Source: Kitasatospora indigofera (GTDB taxonomy: Bacteria > Actinomycetota > Actinomycetes > Streptomycetales > Streptomycetaceae). From it: a stretch of DNA of 41,506 nucleotides. Below, piece after piece: positions 16,632 to 24,600 of the stretch (position 1 is its first letter; every line of letters starts with the position of its first letter). The DNA lies in contig NZ_BNBO01000070.1 of NCBI RefSeq assembly GCF_014655955.1, forward strand, positions 1 to 41,506, given 5' to 3'. A program made the position numbers and the translations under genes. A model generated the notes under the pieces. It did not search any database. It saw only the letters and a list, made by a program, of their open reading frames with translations, and was not told the origin of the DNA.

Positions 16632-16810
16632 CACCGGATTCACCCATTCGGTTGGTCGGATGCCGCAGCAGGTTCCGGGACGCGGGGGTGTCCGGGCCGG
16701 CGGTATCGCGGGCGGTCAGGACGATCAGGGCGAGACGGGTGCTGAACACGGCCAGGCCCTCGCCGACTTCGAGGGCGAGCCAGTGATCGACTGAGCCGGC
16801 GGAGAGGCTC

Positions 16811-17277
16811 ACCGGCCGGAAGCGACATCTCGCCGTCGACCTCGGCGGCCTGATGGTGGACCTGCTGGTGACCCCCGCCGACGTCCCCGAGCGCGACGGC
16901 GCCCGCCGGCTCCTGGCCCGCCTGCACGCTTCCCACTCCGAGATCACCACCGTCTGGGCGGTCTGGGCGGACTCCGCCCACGTCGGCGAACTCGTCGGCG
17001 AACTCGTCGACCGGGTGAGGCGCGAGCTCAACATCACCGGCACGATCGTCCGACGACCCTCGGACGCCCAAGGCTTCATCGTCCTGCCCCGAAGGTGGGT
17101 GGTGGAGCGATCGCCGGCGTGGTTCGTGCGAGCCCGCCGCAACTGCCGCGACTACGAACGCCCCCCGCCCACACCCAAGCCCACCTCGCCCGGAGCGCCA
17201 TCACCGTCATGACCCGCCGACTCGCCCGCGTTGACAGTCCGGAAGTCGACGCCGTCCCCGCCACGCTCGCAGCGTGA
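16811..17277 (+). pseudogene. IS5-family transposase remnant, frameshifted
   Basis: The reading starts mid-domain at TGRKRHLAVDLGGL and continues with LLVTPADVPERDGARRLL, VTPAD and WADSA, the second catalytic Asp region of IS5-type DDE transposases. It then reads IVRRPSDAQGFIVLPRRWVVERS and ARRNCRDYER. The frame changes at a C-run near 17160-17170 and resumes with AHLARSAITVMTRRLAR to a stop at 17277. The N-terminal part is missing. Two in-frame tandem microduplications are present: 9 bp at 16952-16969 and 12 bp at 16982-17005. No clear terminal repeats remain. Confidence 0.85.
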
Positions 17278-17302
17278 CAGGGACGGCATGACAACGGCCT
17301 GC

Positions 17303-18055
17303 CTACGTCCGCGACGGCTGTGCCTCCCCCGGCCGAGTCACGGCTTTCTGGTCCGAGAAGGAGACGGACCCGGCCGGCAGGGCAGGCATGCAGTCGGGGC
17401 CCGGGCCGTCCGCCAGCCCCCCGGTGAGGACGGCGGAGGCGTGAGCAGGGTCGGTCTTCGCCAGCGGGAAGACGATCTGCAGCTGCTTGTCTGCGGGCAT
17501 CTTGCTGGGGCTGACGGACAGGACGAGCTTGCCGTGCTCGCTGTCGATCCCCCAGCCCTCGTACCCGGCCTCGGCCGGGGGGCTCGCGGAGGCGGACGGG
17601 GAGGCCTCGGGTGCAGTGCCGGCCGAGGTGGACGGCGAGGGACCCGCCTGGCCGGGCAGTGCGGCCTGGCAGTCGGGGTCGCCGGCGTAGATGCGACTGT
17701 GGACGCCGAGCCGGTCCAGGTCCTTCTGCAGCCCGCCAAGGTCGATCTTGCCCGCCGGGTTGACGATGGTGAGCTTGACGGTGCCGTCATTCGCGGTCTG
17801 CAGGGTGTAGGCGGCCGCGGTCTGGGCCGGCAGTGCGGTCAGGGCGATACCCGCCGCGGCGGCGGCCAGACCCGCCGGCAGTGCGATGCGCACTCCAAGG
17901 TTCCGGCGTTTGTCGTCACGGCGGGACATGGTCAGCCAACTGGTCATCAGATGTTCCTCACGCTGGTGCCGGCGGCCGGCCGGAAAGTCGCGCTCGGCGG
18001 GCACCCGCAGCATCCGACGCAGCGTCTGCAGGTCGTCGTCCTGGTCCCGGTTCAT
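17303..18055 (-). CDS. Membrane-anchored anti-sigma-like protein
   Basis: This 250-aa protein has a short acidic/basic cytoplasmic N-terminus (about 1-55), including a LRRMLRVPAERDFPAGRRHQREEHL helix region in two parts. One membrane helix lies at about residues 57-80 (ALPAGLAAAAAGIALTAL). The rest is an extracellular domain with a Ser/Pro/Ala low-complexity insert at about 135-165. It has no zinc-binding HxxxCxxC motif. The start overlaps the sigma-factor stop (TGATG), and GGAGAGG lies upstream. Position directly behind an ECF sigma gene is the main reason for the anti-sigma call; the sequence resembles the short actinobacterial membrane proteins found there. Confidence 0.7.
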   Translation of the reverse strand: MNRDQDDDLQTLRRMLRVPAERDFPAGRRHQREEHLMTSWLTMSRRDDKRRNLGVRIALPAGLAAAAAGIALTALPAQTAAAYTLQTANDGTVKLTIVNPAGKIDLGGLQKDLDRLGVHSRIYAGDPDCQAALPGQAGPSPSTSAGTAPEASPSASASPPAEAGYEGWGIDSEHGKLVLSVSPSKMPADKQLQIVFPLAKTDPAHASAVLTGGLADGPGPDCMPALPAGSVSFSDQKAVTRPGEAQPSRT

Positions 18056-18681
18056 CACGCGTTCCTCTCCTGCGGCCCGACCGCATCGGTGCGGTCATCT
18101 GTTAGCTGCCAGCCTGCGGCTGCGAGTTCCATGGTTGGACCGAAATTCTTCCGGGCGAGCTTGTCCAGTCGGCGCCGGGCCCGCGACAGGCGGGAGCGGA
18201 CCGTGCCCACCGGCACTCCGAGTGCGTGGGCGGCCGCCGCGTAGTCCAGCCCGCCCCACACGCACAGGGCCAGCACCTCCCGGTCGGACCGTGAAAGACG
18301 GTCGAGAACCTGCCGCACCGCCGCGATGCGCTCCTGGTCCTCCAGGCGTCCGACCACCTCGTCCGCGAAGTCGGGCAGCAGCCCGGGCTCGGGCATCCGC
18401 TCCATCAGTGCGTGGTGCCGGCGGGCCACCCTGCGGCGCCGGTGCACCACGTAGGTCGAGATCCCCAGCAGCCACGGCAGTAAGCTCCCCCCGCTCGGCT
18501 CGGCCTTCTCCCGCAGGCGCCATGCCTCCAGGAACACCAGCGAGGCGCAGTCCTCCGCCCCCGCCCAGTCACCGGTCAGCCGGAAGCAGTGGTTGTACAC
18601 GGCCTTGCCGTGCTCGCGGAACAGCACGCTGAACGCGCCCTCGTCACCTGCCCGTATGCGGGCCCGAAATCCTGGATCCAT
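18055..18681 (-). CDS. ECF-type RNA polymerase sigma factor
   Basis: This 208-aa protein has sigma region 2 at about residues 12-80 (FREHGKAVYNHCFRLTGD, AEDCASLVFLEAWR). Region 4 lies at about 130-185 (LSRSDREVLALCVWGGLDYAAAAHALGVP, read in two segments, then TVRSRLSRARRRL). The C-terminus extends about 25 residues beyond region 4. There is no SnoaL-type tail. The ATG at 18681 is preceded by GGAGATAGGT. Its stop overlaps the next gene, a single-pass membrane protein likely to hold it at the membrane until a signal arrives. The regulon cannot be predicted here. Confidence 0.92.
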   Translation of the reverse strand: MDPGFRARIRAGDEGAFSVLFREHGKAVYNHCFRLTGDWAGAEDCASLVFLEAWRLREKAEPSGGSLLPWLLGISTYVVHRRRRVARRHHALMERMPEPGLLPDFADEVVGRLEDQERIAAVRQVLDRLSRSDREVLALCVWGGLDYAAAAHALGVPVGTVRSRLSRARRRLDKLARKNFGPTMELAAAGWQLTDDRTDAVGPQERNA

Positions 18682-18831
18682 ACCTATCTCCGCCAGTCAC
18701 GGGCGCAGGGGTTCCATGTGATGTGGACCACATCGAAGGTTCGGGTCCCGCCCATGGTCTCCAGAGCGTCGCATGCGCCCGGAATCACCACCGCCGACCA
18801 GCGGCCGGTGGTCGTTCGGCATGCCGTCACT

Positions 18832-19260
18832 GTGACGCCCGTCCGAACACCACACCAGCACCAGGCGCCCTGGCAGGCGGCTGCACCGCCGTCATGCTCC
18901 TGGTCAGCGGGTGCTCCTCGTCCGGCGGCTCCTCCACCTCGGGCTCAGCGTCTGCCGCCTCGTCCGCGACCGCGACGGTGAGCGGCACGGTGACCGTTCT
19001 CGCCGCGGCGTCGTCGCTGGAGAGGTTCACGCAGATCGGCAAGCAGTTCGAAGCGGCGTATCCCGGACCGAGGTGGTGTTCAACTTCGCCGGGAGCAACA
19101 CCCTTGTGTCCAGCATCGTCTGGGGCGCCCCCGCCGACGAGTGCGCGGCCGCGAGCCCCGCCACGATGAAGACCGTCACCGACCAGGGCGAGGCGGCCGG
19201 CACCCCGAAGACCTTCGTCCGCAACCAACTGCGGGCCACACGATTGACCGGCCACGCGGT
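18832..19260 (+). pseudogene. modA: modA remnant (molybdate-binding lipoprotein)
   Basis: Three frames must be joined to read it. A GTG at 18832 gives VTPVRTPHQ. The next frame gives the lipobox region VMLLVSGCSSSGGS and TVTVLAAASSLERFTQIGKQF. After a one-base loss near 19068 a third frame gives TEVVFNFAGSNTLVSSIV, ASPATMKTVTDQGEAAG and TPKTFVRNQL. These are the first roughly 125 residues of ModA-type periplasmic binding proteins. The second half, modB and modC are absent. Cys/Ser-rich lipoprotein features are typical of actinobacterial ModA. Confidence 0.8.
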
Positions 19261-19287
19261 CCGGCCCGGCGACGCCGTGAGGCGACG

Positions 19288-19301
19288 TCCTCGCGCGAGG
19301 A
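19288..19301. repeat. Perfect 14-bp palindrome TCCTCGCGCGAGGA
   Basis: It is a fully self-complementary 14-mer in the gap between the modA remnant and the end of the WD40 gene. It could form a tight hairpin or be a dimeric protein site. It is on the 3' side of both neighbours, so a terminator role is possible. Confidence 0.5.
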
Positions 19302-19348
19302 TGCTCCGCATCCCGGCTGTGATCCGCCCCGGGCGCGCGGCCTGCGGA

Positions 19349-21484
19349 TCATTGCTGCCTGAGTGGAAGTCCGAGAACTCCGGCGTCGTGTCCGACGACC
19401 AGGACCGGGCCCGCAGTGGCAACGCAGGTGACCACGACGTCCAAGGCGATGCGCTGCACAGAGCCGGTGTCCGGTTCCCACACCCGGAGGCTGCGCGCGC
19501 CTTTGAGGGCGGTGACCAGGACGGTGCGCCCACCCCGCAACGTGGTGGCAGCCATGGCCGGGGTGCCACCGGCGCTCGTCGCGGGAGGCAGGCCGTCGCC
19601 GACCGGCGCACCGGTTGCCGGGTCCCAGAGCATGACGACGCCGCGCCTGTCCCCGGTGGCCAGCAGGGTTCCCTCGGCTCTGGGCACCGCTGCCACAGTT
19701 GCCACCCGGTGGTCGGCGTCCTTGAGCGCCCGTTCGTTCAGCTGGACCGCAGCGCCCCGGTCCCAGGGGTCGTCGACGGCCGGGTCCCACACCTGAACGC
19801 CACCCTGGGCGTCCGCGGCCGCGATCAGCGTGTGCCCGGCGGCGATCGGGAGCGCGGTGATCGCGTGGATCGGCCGCCCGGAGGGGTTGAGCCGTCCGAT
19901 GGTCTCCCCGGAGGCCGGGTCCCTCAACCGGACCGCGCCCCGGGAAGTGGCGCTGACGAGCAGGGTCCGGCCGTCGGGAACGACGGCGGTGCACATCCCG
20001 GTCACCTCGCCCAGCCAGTTCACGACCGGTTCGAGCACCGGCTGCCCGGTGACGGTGTCCCACAGGGCGATCGTCCCCGTGCCGCCGCCGCTCGCCAGCA
20101 GCACCCGGCCATCGGGCAGGAGCAGGGACGCCATCGACAGGACGGGGTCAGGATGCCCTTCCAGCGGCCCGTGGACGAGTCGGCCGTCGGCCGGATCCCA
20201 CAGGCACACCACCCCCGCGTCCCCAGCTCCGGCCAGAAGCACCGACCGGTCGGGACGGGTCACCACCGCCAGTGAGTTGACACCGCCGAGTGGACCGGGC
20301 ACCGCAGCGGAGAACACCGGCACGGGACCCCAGGGCACGCTGCCGGCCGCGAGCAGGGCGTTTCCGTCCTGACGGGGCCGGGTCACGGCTTCGCCGCTTC
20401 GACCGGCTGCTTCCGGCTTCGTCGCAGCGCCTGCCCCGCCGCCGGCCGCCGCCTGCGGTATCAGGATCTGCGGTTTCAGGATCCGCGGCAGAGGGCCCGG
20501 TGACGGGGTCTGCGGAAGGGGGCTCCGGGGGTGGGCGTCGTCCGGGTCACCCGACAGACCGTCAGCGATCGTCCACGTCTGCTCGCAGCTCCAACAGCGG
20601 AAACCACCGGTGAGCAGCATCAGTTTGCGGGCCCATTCCCTCCCGGCCCACTGCGGGGTGCCCTTGGCCGCGACCATGCCCGCGACCAAGCACAGGGCGG
20701 CCTGCCCCGGCGTCTCGGGGGGCACCTCCGCCTCGGCGGCTCTGCGCGCCACTCCTAGGAAGGCCTCCCAGCCCTCCCCGAGCGCCGCACCCCGCAGCAC
20801 GTCGGCGACCTCACCCCAGGGGTGCCCTGCCGGACGGGCATCGGCGGAAGCGGGCAGCCCCGGGGCTTCGAACGGCGGGCGCACCGGATCCACGAAGAAG
20901 TCGGGGATCTCGGTGTCGTACCCGCAGCCGGGACACACCAGCAACAGGTGGCCTTCCTGCAACTGAAGATCCCACAGTGCCGCGCCGCTCCGGTGGCCGG
21001 CGAAGGCGACGCAGCTCAGCGCGAGACGGGCGCAGACCCGCGCGGGAGCATCGGCGACGAGGAAGCTCCGCAGCGCCGCCTGTTCGGCCAGGCGCAGTGC
21101 GGCGCTGAACCCGGCCCGGAGGTCGGCCGGAACGGGAGGCCTGTCCTCCGCGGTCACGATGAATCCCAGGTCCACCCAGAAATCCACAGCCTGGCCCGCC
21201 GGCAACGCCGCCGCTGCCTCGACGAGATGCGGTAGGGCTGCGTAGGCCCCGTCAGAGACGGTTCCGTCGTCGATCAGGTCCTCGGCCAGGCAGGCCCAGG
21301 ACTGCCGCCATCCATCGCCCGTTCCGGTCCCGGTGGCGGCCGCCATCTGCTCCAGGATCGCCTTCACATCCTCGGCCCTCGCACCGCGCAGGTCGCGCCA
21401 ACGAGGGTCGTGCAAGGGCAGCTTCGGAATCATCATGGGGCAGGGCTCGCAATCGGCGGGGACGAGAAGGGGTTCGGTGATCAC
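19349..21484 (-). CDS. HEAT-like / zinc-ribbon / WD40-repeat protein
   Basis: This 711-aa protein has three parts. Residues about 20-180 are helical and contain HDPRWRDLRGARAEDV and GAYAALPHLVEAAA, a pattern seen in HEAT-like domains of polymorphic-toxin immunity-type proteins. C184-x2-C187 and C297-x2-C300 could form one zinc ribbon. After a Pro-rich linker (about 315-375), residues about 380-711 form a WD40 propeller with recurrent units such as GDAGVVCLWDPADGRLV, GGVQVWDPAV and GVVMLWDPATGAPV. WD40 domains are scaffolds. The GTG at 21484 lies 15 bp behind the upstream stop; its ribosome site is weak, so translation may be coupled. ATG at 21436 is an alternative start. Confidence 0.8.
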   Translation of the reverse strand: MITEPLLVPADCEPCPMMIPKLPLHDPRWRDLRGARAEDVKAILEQMAAATGTGTGDGWRQSWACLAEDLIDDGTVSDGAYAALPHLVEAAAALPAGQAVDFWVDLGFIVTAEDRPPVPADLRAGFSAALRLAEQAALRSFLVADAPARVCARLALSCVAFAGHRSGAALWDLQLQEGHLLLVCPGCGYDTEIPDFFVDPVRPPFEAPGLPASADARPAGHPWGEVADVLRGAALGEGWEAFLGVARRAAEAEVPPETPGQAALCLVAGMVAAKGTPQWAGREWARKLMLLTGGFRCWSCEQTWTIADGLSGDPDDAHPRSPLPQTPSPGPLPRILKPQILIPQAAAGGGAGAATKPEAAGRSGEAVTRPRQDGNALLAAGSVPWGPVPVFSAAVPGPLGGVNSLAVVTRPDRSVLLAGAGDAGVVCLWDPADGRLVHGPLEGHPDPVLSMASLLLPDGRVLLASGGGTGTIALWDTVTGQPVLEPVVNWLGEVTGMCTAVVPDGRTLLVSATSRGAVRLRDPASGETIGRLNPSGRPIHAITALPIAAGHTLIAAADAQGGVQVWDPAVDDPWDRGAAVQLNERALKDADHRVATVAAVPRAEGTLLATGDRRGVVMLWDPATGAPVGDGLPPATSAGGTPAMAATTLRGGRTVLVTALKGARSLRVWEPDTGSVQRIALDVVVTCVATAGPVLVVGHDAGVLGLPLRQQ

Positions 21485-21499
21485 CGGAGGCGATCCGGA

Positions 21500-23134
21500 T
21501 CAGAGCGTCAGCTGATCGGCGACCACGGCCACTGCGCGGGGCGCGATCCGCTCCAGGACGGGCAGGGCAGCGGTCCAGCCGTCCAGGAGTACCACCTGAG
21601 CGGCGAGCCTGCGGGCACGGGACGGCTCCGACAGCTCCGCAAGTCCGGCAAGGGCTCGGGCTCGTGTCGCACGGTGCACGACCGAGCGGGTGAGTGCCTC
21701 GGCACGCTCCCGGTCGCCACGCCGAGCCAGCTCCCGGACGACCGCCACCCGCGCCTCGCCCCGTGCCCACTCGTCCGTGATCACGTGGACGAGTCCCTCG
21801 GCCCGGTCCGGATCGCCGCGCCGGGCAAGCTCCCGCACCAGGGTGATCAGCGCCCTGGCCCGAGTCTCGTCGTCGGCTATCGCACGGGCGAGAGCCTCGG
21901 CCCGGTCCGTGCAGCCGTGGCGGGCCAGTTGCTCGACGATCATCGCCTGCTGCGCCGCGCGGTGACGGGGGTCGACCGGGCCGACGACAGCCATGGCTCG
22001 CTCGACCTGACCCAGCCGGGCCAGCAGGCGTGACACGGACGTCACCAGAAGGGCGCGGTCAGAGGCGAGGCCGGTGTCCAGCAGGCGCTCCGCGCGGTCG
22101 GCCAGGGCGAGGGCCACGTCGTGGTCGGTTGTTCCGGCGAGTGCGTCCAACAGTCGAGCCATGTCCCGGGCCCTGAGGAAAGGTCCGGCGGCGGGCACGC
22201 GGGCCTGCTCCGCCTCCTCCCCTCCCGTCCCGCCCAGGTCGTCCGGCTCCTCCGGCGAGGTCCCGGTCCGGGGTCCGTCCAGGGCCGCGGATGCCCCCGG
22301 CACCCACCCGCACAGTGCGGGCCCGTCCGCGGCGGGAGGCCTCGGTGACGGGCGCAGCAGAGCATCGATCCGGTCGAGGTCTCCGTTCTGGGCCTCCCAG
22401 GCCAGTACCGCGGCCAGGGCCGGGGGCCGGGACCCGGTGTTCCGGTGACGGGATCGCGCGAAGTCCTCCACGCGGTCGGCGAGCGCAGCCGCCCAGGCCC
22501 GGTCGCCGGTGGCTGCGGCCACTTCCACCAGGACGGCCAGGACCTCTCCGGTGCCGTCGAAGACATAGGAACGGACCTCGTCGTCGGCGCGGGCCGCGAA
22601 CCCACGCGCCCCTACGGTGTCGCCACGGGCCAGCACCGCCTTCGCCAGCCCGGCCCAGGCCGCCCCCCAGTTGTGCGGATAGCGGATCTGCTCAGCCAGA
22701 GCGGCGGCCCTGTCCCGGTCACCGGCACGGGCCCATGCCGCCACGAGGTCCACCATCGCCCGGTCCTGCGCTCCCCGCAGCGGAATCGACTCGGCCAGCG
22801 CCTGGGCGCTGTGCAGGTCTCCCGCGTCGGCTGCAGCGTTCACCAGGGCATACAGCTCTTCGCCCTGCTGGAGCCCGTCGCTGATCGCGGACGCCAGCTC
22901 AACCGCTCGGGGGAGGTGACCGGTCCGGGCGAGCGTCTCGCGGAACCAGCCCGAGGTGGTACGGCTGTCGGTCGAGCTGCTCATCGACAGCCGGATGACG
23001 GCCAACAGGCAGGGCTCGAAGCCTCTTTGAACGACGGACGTTCCCATGTCGTTGTCCGGCACCAGGCCGGAGCGCAGCTCCACGCCCCGCCTCCAGAAGA
23101 ACTCCTCGCCCCACTGGACCATCTTGTTCGGCAT
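21500..23134 (-). CDS. 33-residue helical-repeat (TPR/HEAT-like) protein
   Basis: This 544-aa protein is almost entirely helical repeats. The C-terminal half has clear 33-residue units: RAEALARAIADDETRARAL / LVRELARRGDPD, then RAEGLVHVITDEWARGEAR / VVRELARRGDRE, then RAEALTRSV and onward. The N-terminal half repeats are more diverged (AQALAESIPLRGAQDRAM, VAAWARAGDRDRAAALAEQI). A Pro/Glu-rich linker lies at about 270-320. No enzyme motif is visible, so a protein-binding scaffold is likely. The start at 23134 (MPNKMVQWG) follows GCAGGT. It is the first gene of a two-gene operon with the zinc-ribbon/WD40 protein 15 bp downstream. Confidence 0.8.
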   Translation of the reverse strand: MPNKMVQWGEEFFWRRGVELRSGLVPDNDMGTSVVQRGFEPCLLAVIRLSMSSSTDSRTTSGWFRETLARTGHLPRAVELASAISDGLQQGEELYALVNAAADAGDLHSAQALAESIPLRGAQDRAMVDLVAAWARAGDRDRAAALAEQIRYPHNWGAAWAGLAKAVLARGDTVGARGFAARADDEVRSYVFDGTGEVLAVLVEVAAATGDRAWAAALADRVEDFARSRHRNTGSRPPALAAVLAWEAQNGDLDRIDALLRPSPRPPAADGPALCGWVPGASAALDGPRTGTSPEEPDDLGGTGGEEAEQARVPAAGPFLRARDMARLLDALAGTTDHDVALALADRAERLLDTGLASDRALLVTSVSRLLARLGQVERAMAVVGPVDPRHRAAQQAMIVEQLARHGCTDRAEALARAIADDETRARALITLVRELARRGDPDRAEGLVHVITDEWARGEARVAVVRELARRGDRERAEALTRSVVHRATRARALAGLAELSEPSRARRLAAQVVLLDGWTAALPVLERIAPRAVAVVADQLTL

Positions 23135-23779
23135 ACCTGCAGCGCCCCTTCGGTGCCGGTCAACGCCCCGCCTCGTACGATACGGGCGCACTCTGACACG
23201 CCGTCATCCGAGTGCGTTCCCCGCTGCCGCCGGCCCGGGCCTGCGTCTGGACGGGCTCTCGCGGTGGGGTGCCGGGTGTGGATGAGGGCTTGGTTGAGCG
23301 GTTCGACGGCGGGGCCAGGCTGGGTCAGCCAGATCGAGCCAGATCGACCGGTAGGAGAAATCGGAGAGGATGCCGGCGCCGAGGTCGCGGCGGCGTGCGC
23401 GTCGGCTAGAGCCGCGTTCCAGAGCTTGCCTGCCGCGAAGTGCTGGCCCTGGTCGAAAACGGACGTCGCAGCCGGCGGCCCGAGGGGGCGTCGCTGTGCA
23501 GTCCTCGGTGGCGCGTGTCTGGTCACCGAGCTGAGGGCACACCGTGGTTCTACGAGAGTTGACCGCGGCGCGTACCGTGCGTCGAGGGCTGTCCCGTAAC
23601 TGATGTCTGGCAGGACGAGAGGGGCTGGCCGGTATCGCATCCCAGGTTCCCTTCGGGGGTACTGGCCTCCGCTCACCTCTACGACCGAACGGCACAACAG
23701 GGGTGGCAGACGCCTCCTCCCGACCACGTGCGGGCCCCCCGACCTGCGGAGATGAGCAGGGCCCTGTTATCGTGCGCCG
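23135..23779. other. 645-bp region without an identifiable gene
   Basis: Open frames are present on both strands but none has a ribosome site, sustained codon bias and a recognisable motif together. A minus-strand segment near 23240-23420 reads GILSDFSYRSIWLDLADPAW and may be remnant coding sequence. A short direct duplication, CAGATCGAGC/CAGATCGACC, occurs at about 23330-23350. The region must hold the promoter of the helical-repeat operon (minus) and of the VOC gene (plus). Confidence 0.5.
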
Positions 23780-24211
23780 ATGTCAACGATCAAGCAGATC
23801 CAAGTGACCTTCGACTGCGCGGAGCCTGCGCGCCTCGCTGCCTTCTGGTGCGAGGTGTTGGGGTACGTCGTGCCGACGGCCCCGGAGGGCTTTGCCACGT
23901 GGGAGGAGTACCACCGCTCGCTGCCACCCGAGGAAGAGGTCTACTTCGCGTGCACCGATCCCTCGGGTGCGGGCCCGCGCTTGCTCTTCCAGAGAGTTCC
24001 CGAAGGCAAGGTTGTCAAGAACCGGTTGCACATCGATGTGCGGGCCGGCGCCGGGCTCGTGGGTGAGGAGCGACTCGCCACACTCGAGGCCGAATGCGCA
24101 CGGCTGATGGCGCTCGGCGCGAAGCACGTGCTGACGCAGCGCGCCGATGGCGTCAACGAGTCGTGCATCACGATGCAGGACATCGAGGGCAACGAGTTCT
24201 GCCTCGCCTGA
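23780..24211 (+). CDS. VOC-family (glyoxalase-like) protein
   Basis: This 143-aa protein is a single-chain vicinal-oxygen-chelate domain protein of the glyoxalase_6 type. It opens with IQVTFDCAEPARLAAFWCEVLGY, read in two parts. RLLFQRVPEGKVVKNRLHIDV follows in the middle, where the His of RLHIDV is a likely metal ligand. It ends with MQDIEGNEFCLA, whose Glu is the second usual ligand. The partner or substrate is unknown; this subgroup includes many uncharacterised actinobacterial proteins. The ATG at 23780 has weak upstream purines. It is monocistronic, with a large hairpin 38 nt after its stop. Confidence 0.88.
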   Translation: MSTIKQIQVTFDCAEPARLAAFWCEVLGYVVPTAPEGFATWEEYHRSLPPEEEVYFACTDPSGAGPRLLFQRVPEGKVVKNRLHIDVRAGAGLVGEERLATLEAECARLMALGAKHVLTQRADGVNESCITMQDIEGNEFCLA

Positions 24212-24248
24212 TTCTCCACCGGGACTGCGAGGTGGGGGAGCCCTCTCC

Positions 24249-24289
24249 GGCCTTGGGGAACATCGGCTGCCCCGATGCTCCCCGAGGCC
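24249..24289 (+). terminator. 18-bp stem-loop after the VOC gene
   Basis: Two 18-nt arms (24249-24266 and 24272-24289) pair with only one G-U wobble and one mismatch around a 5-nt loop. It starts 38 nt after the VOC stop, and no T-run follows. Position and strength suggest the VOC terminator. Confidence 0.65.
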
Positions 24290-24329
24290 GCTCTCCCGTG
24301 GACCTCTCAGGTCCCGCACGCGGCGGGAG

Positions 24330-24535
24330 TCATCCCGGGAGAGCGAGGTCGTGCAGGCGGGCAACGCCGGGCATCGCGTGGCGCACACCGTCGTCTTTCA
24401 GGTGGCAGTCGCGCAGGATCTTCCAGGTCCCGTTTGCGGGCCTTGCTGTGGGCCTGCTTCCAGTCGGGCAGTTCCTCGCCCTTGCGCCGGCGGTGCGGCA
24501 TGATCAGCCCGCTGCCCGGAGTGCCGACCGCTGCC
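24330..24535 (-). pseudogene. IS5-family (DDE_Tnp_4 type) transposase C-terminal remnant
   Basis: On the minus strand the sequence reads SGLIMPHRRRKGEELPDW and KQAHSKARK. After a frame change at about 24417 it reads TWKILRDCHLKDDGVRHAM and PGVARLHDLALPG to a stop at 24330. This is the end of DDE_Tnp_4-type IS5 transposases, but the intervening VRARVEHVFARMK-type helix is missing, so an internal deletion of about 15 codons accompanies the frameshift. The rest of the element is gone. It is a different transposase type from the copy at 16811. Confidence 0.8.
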
Positions 24536-24600
24536 CGGAGTCCCCGCCCGGTGCACTGATGTCCGGGCGGGGACTCCTGGGACATGGCCCGGTACCCGGC

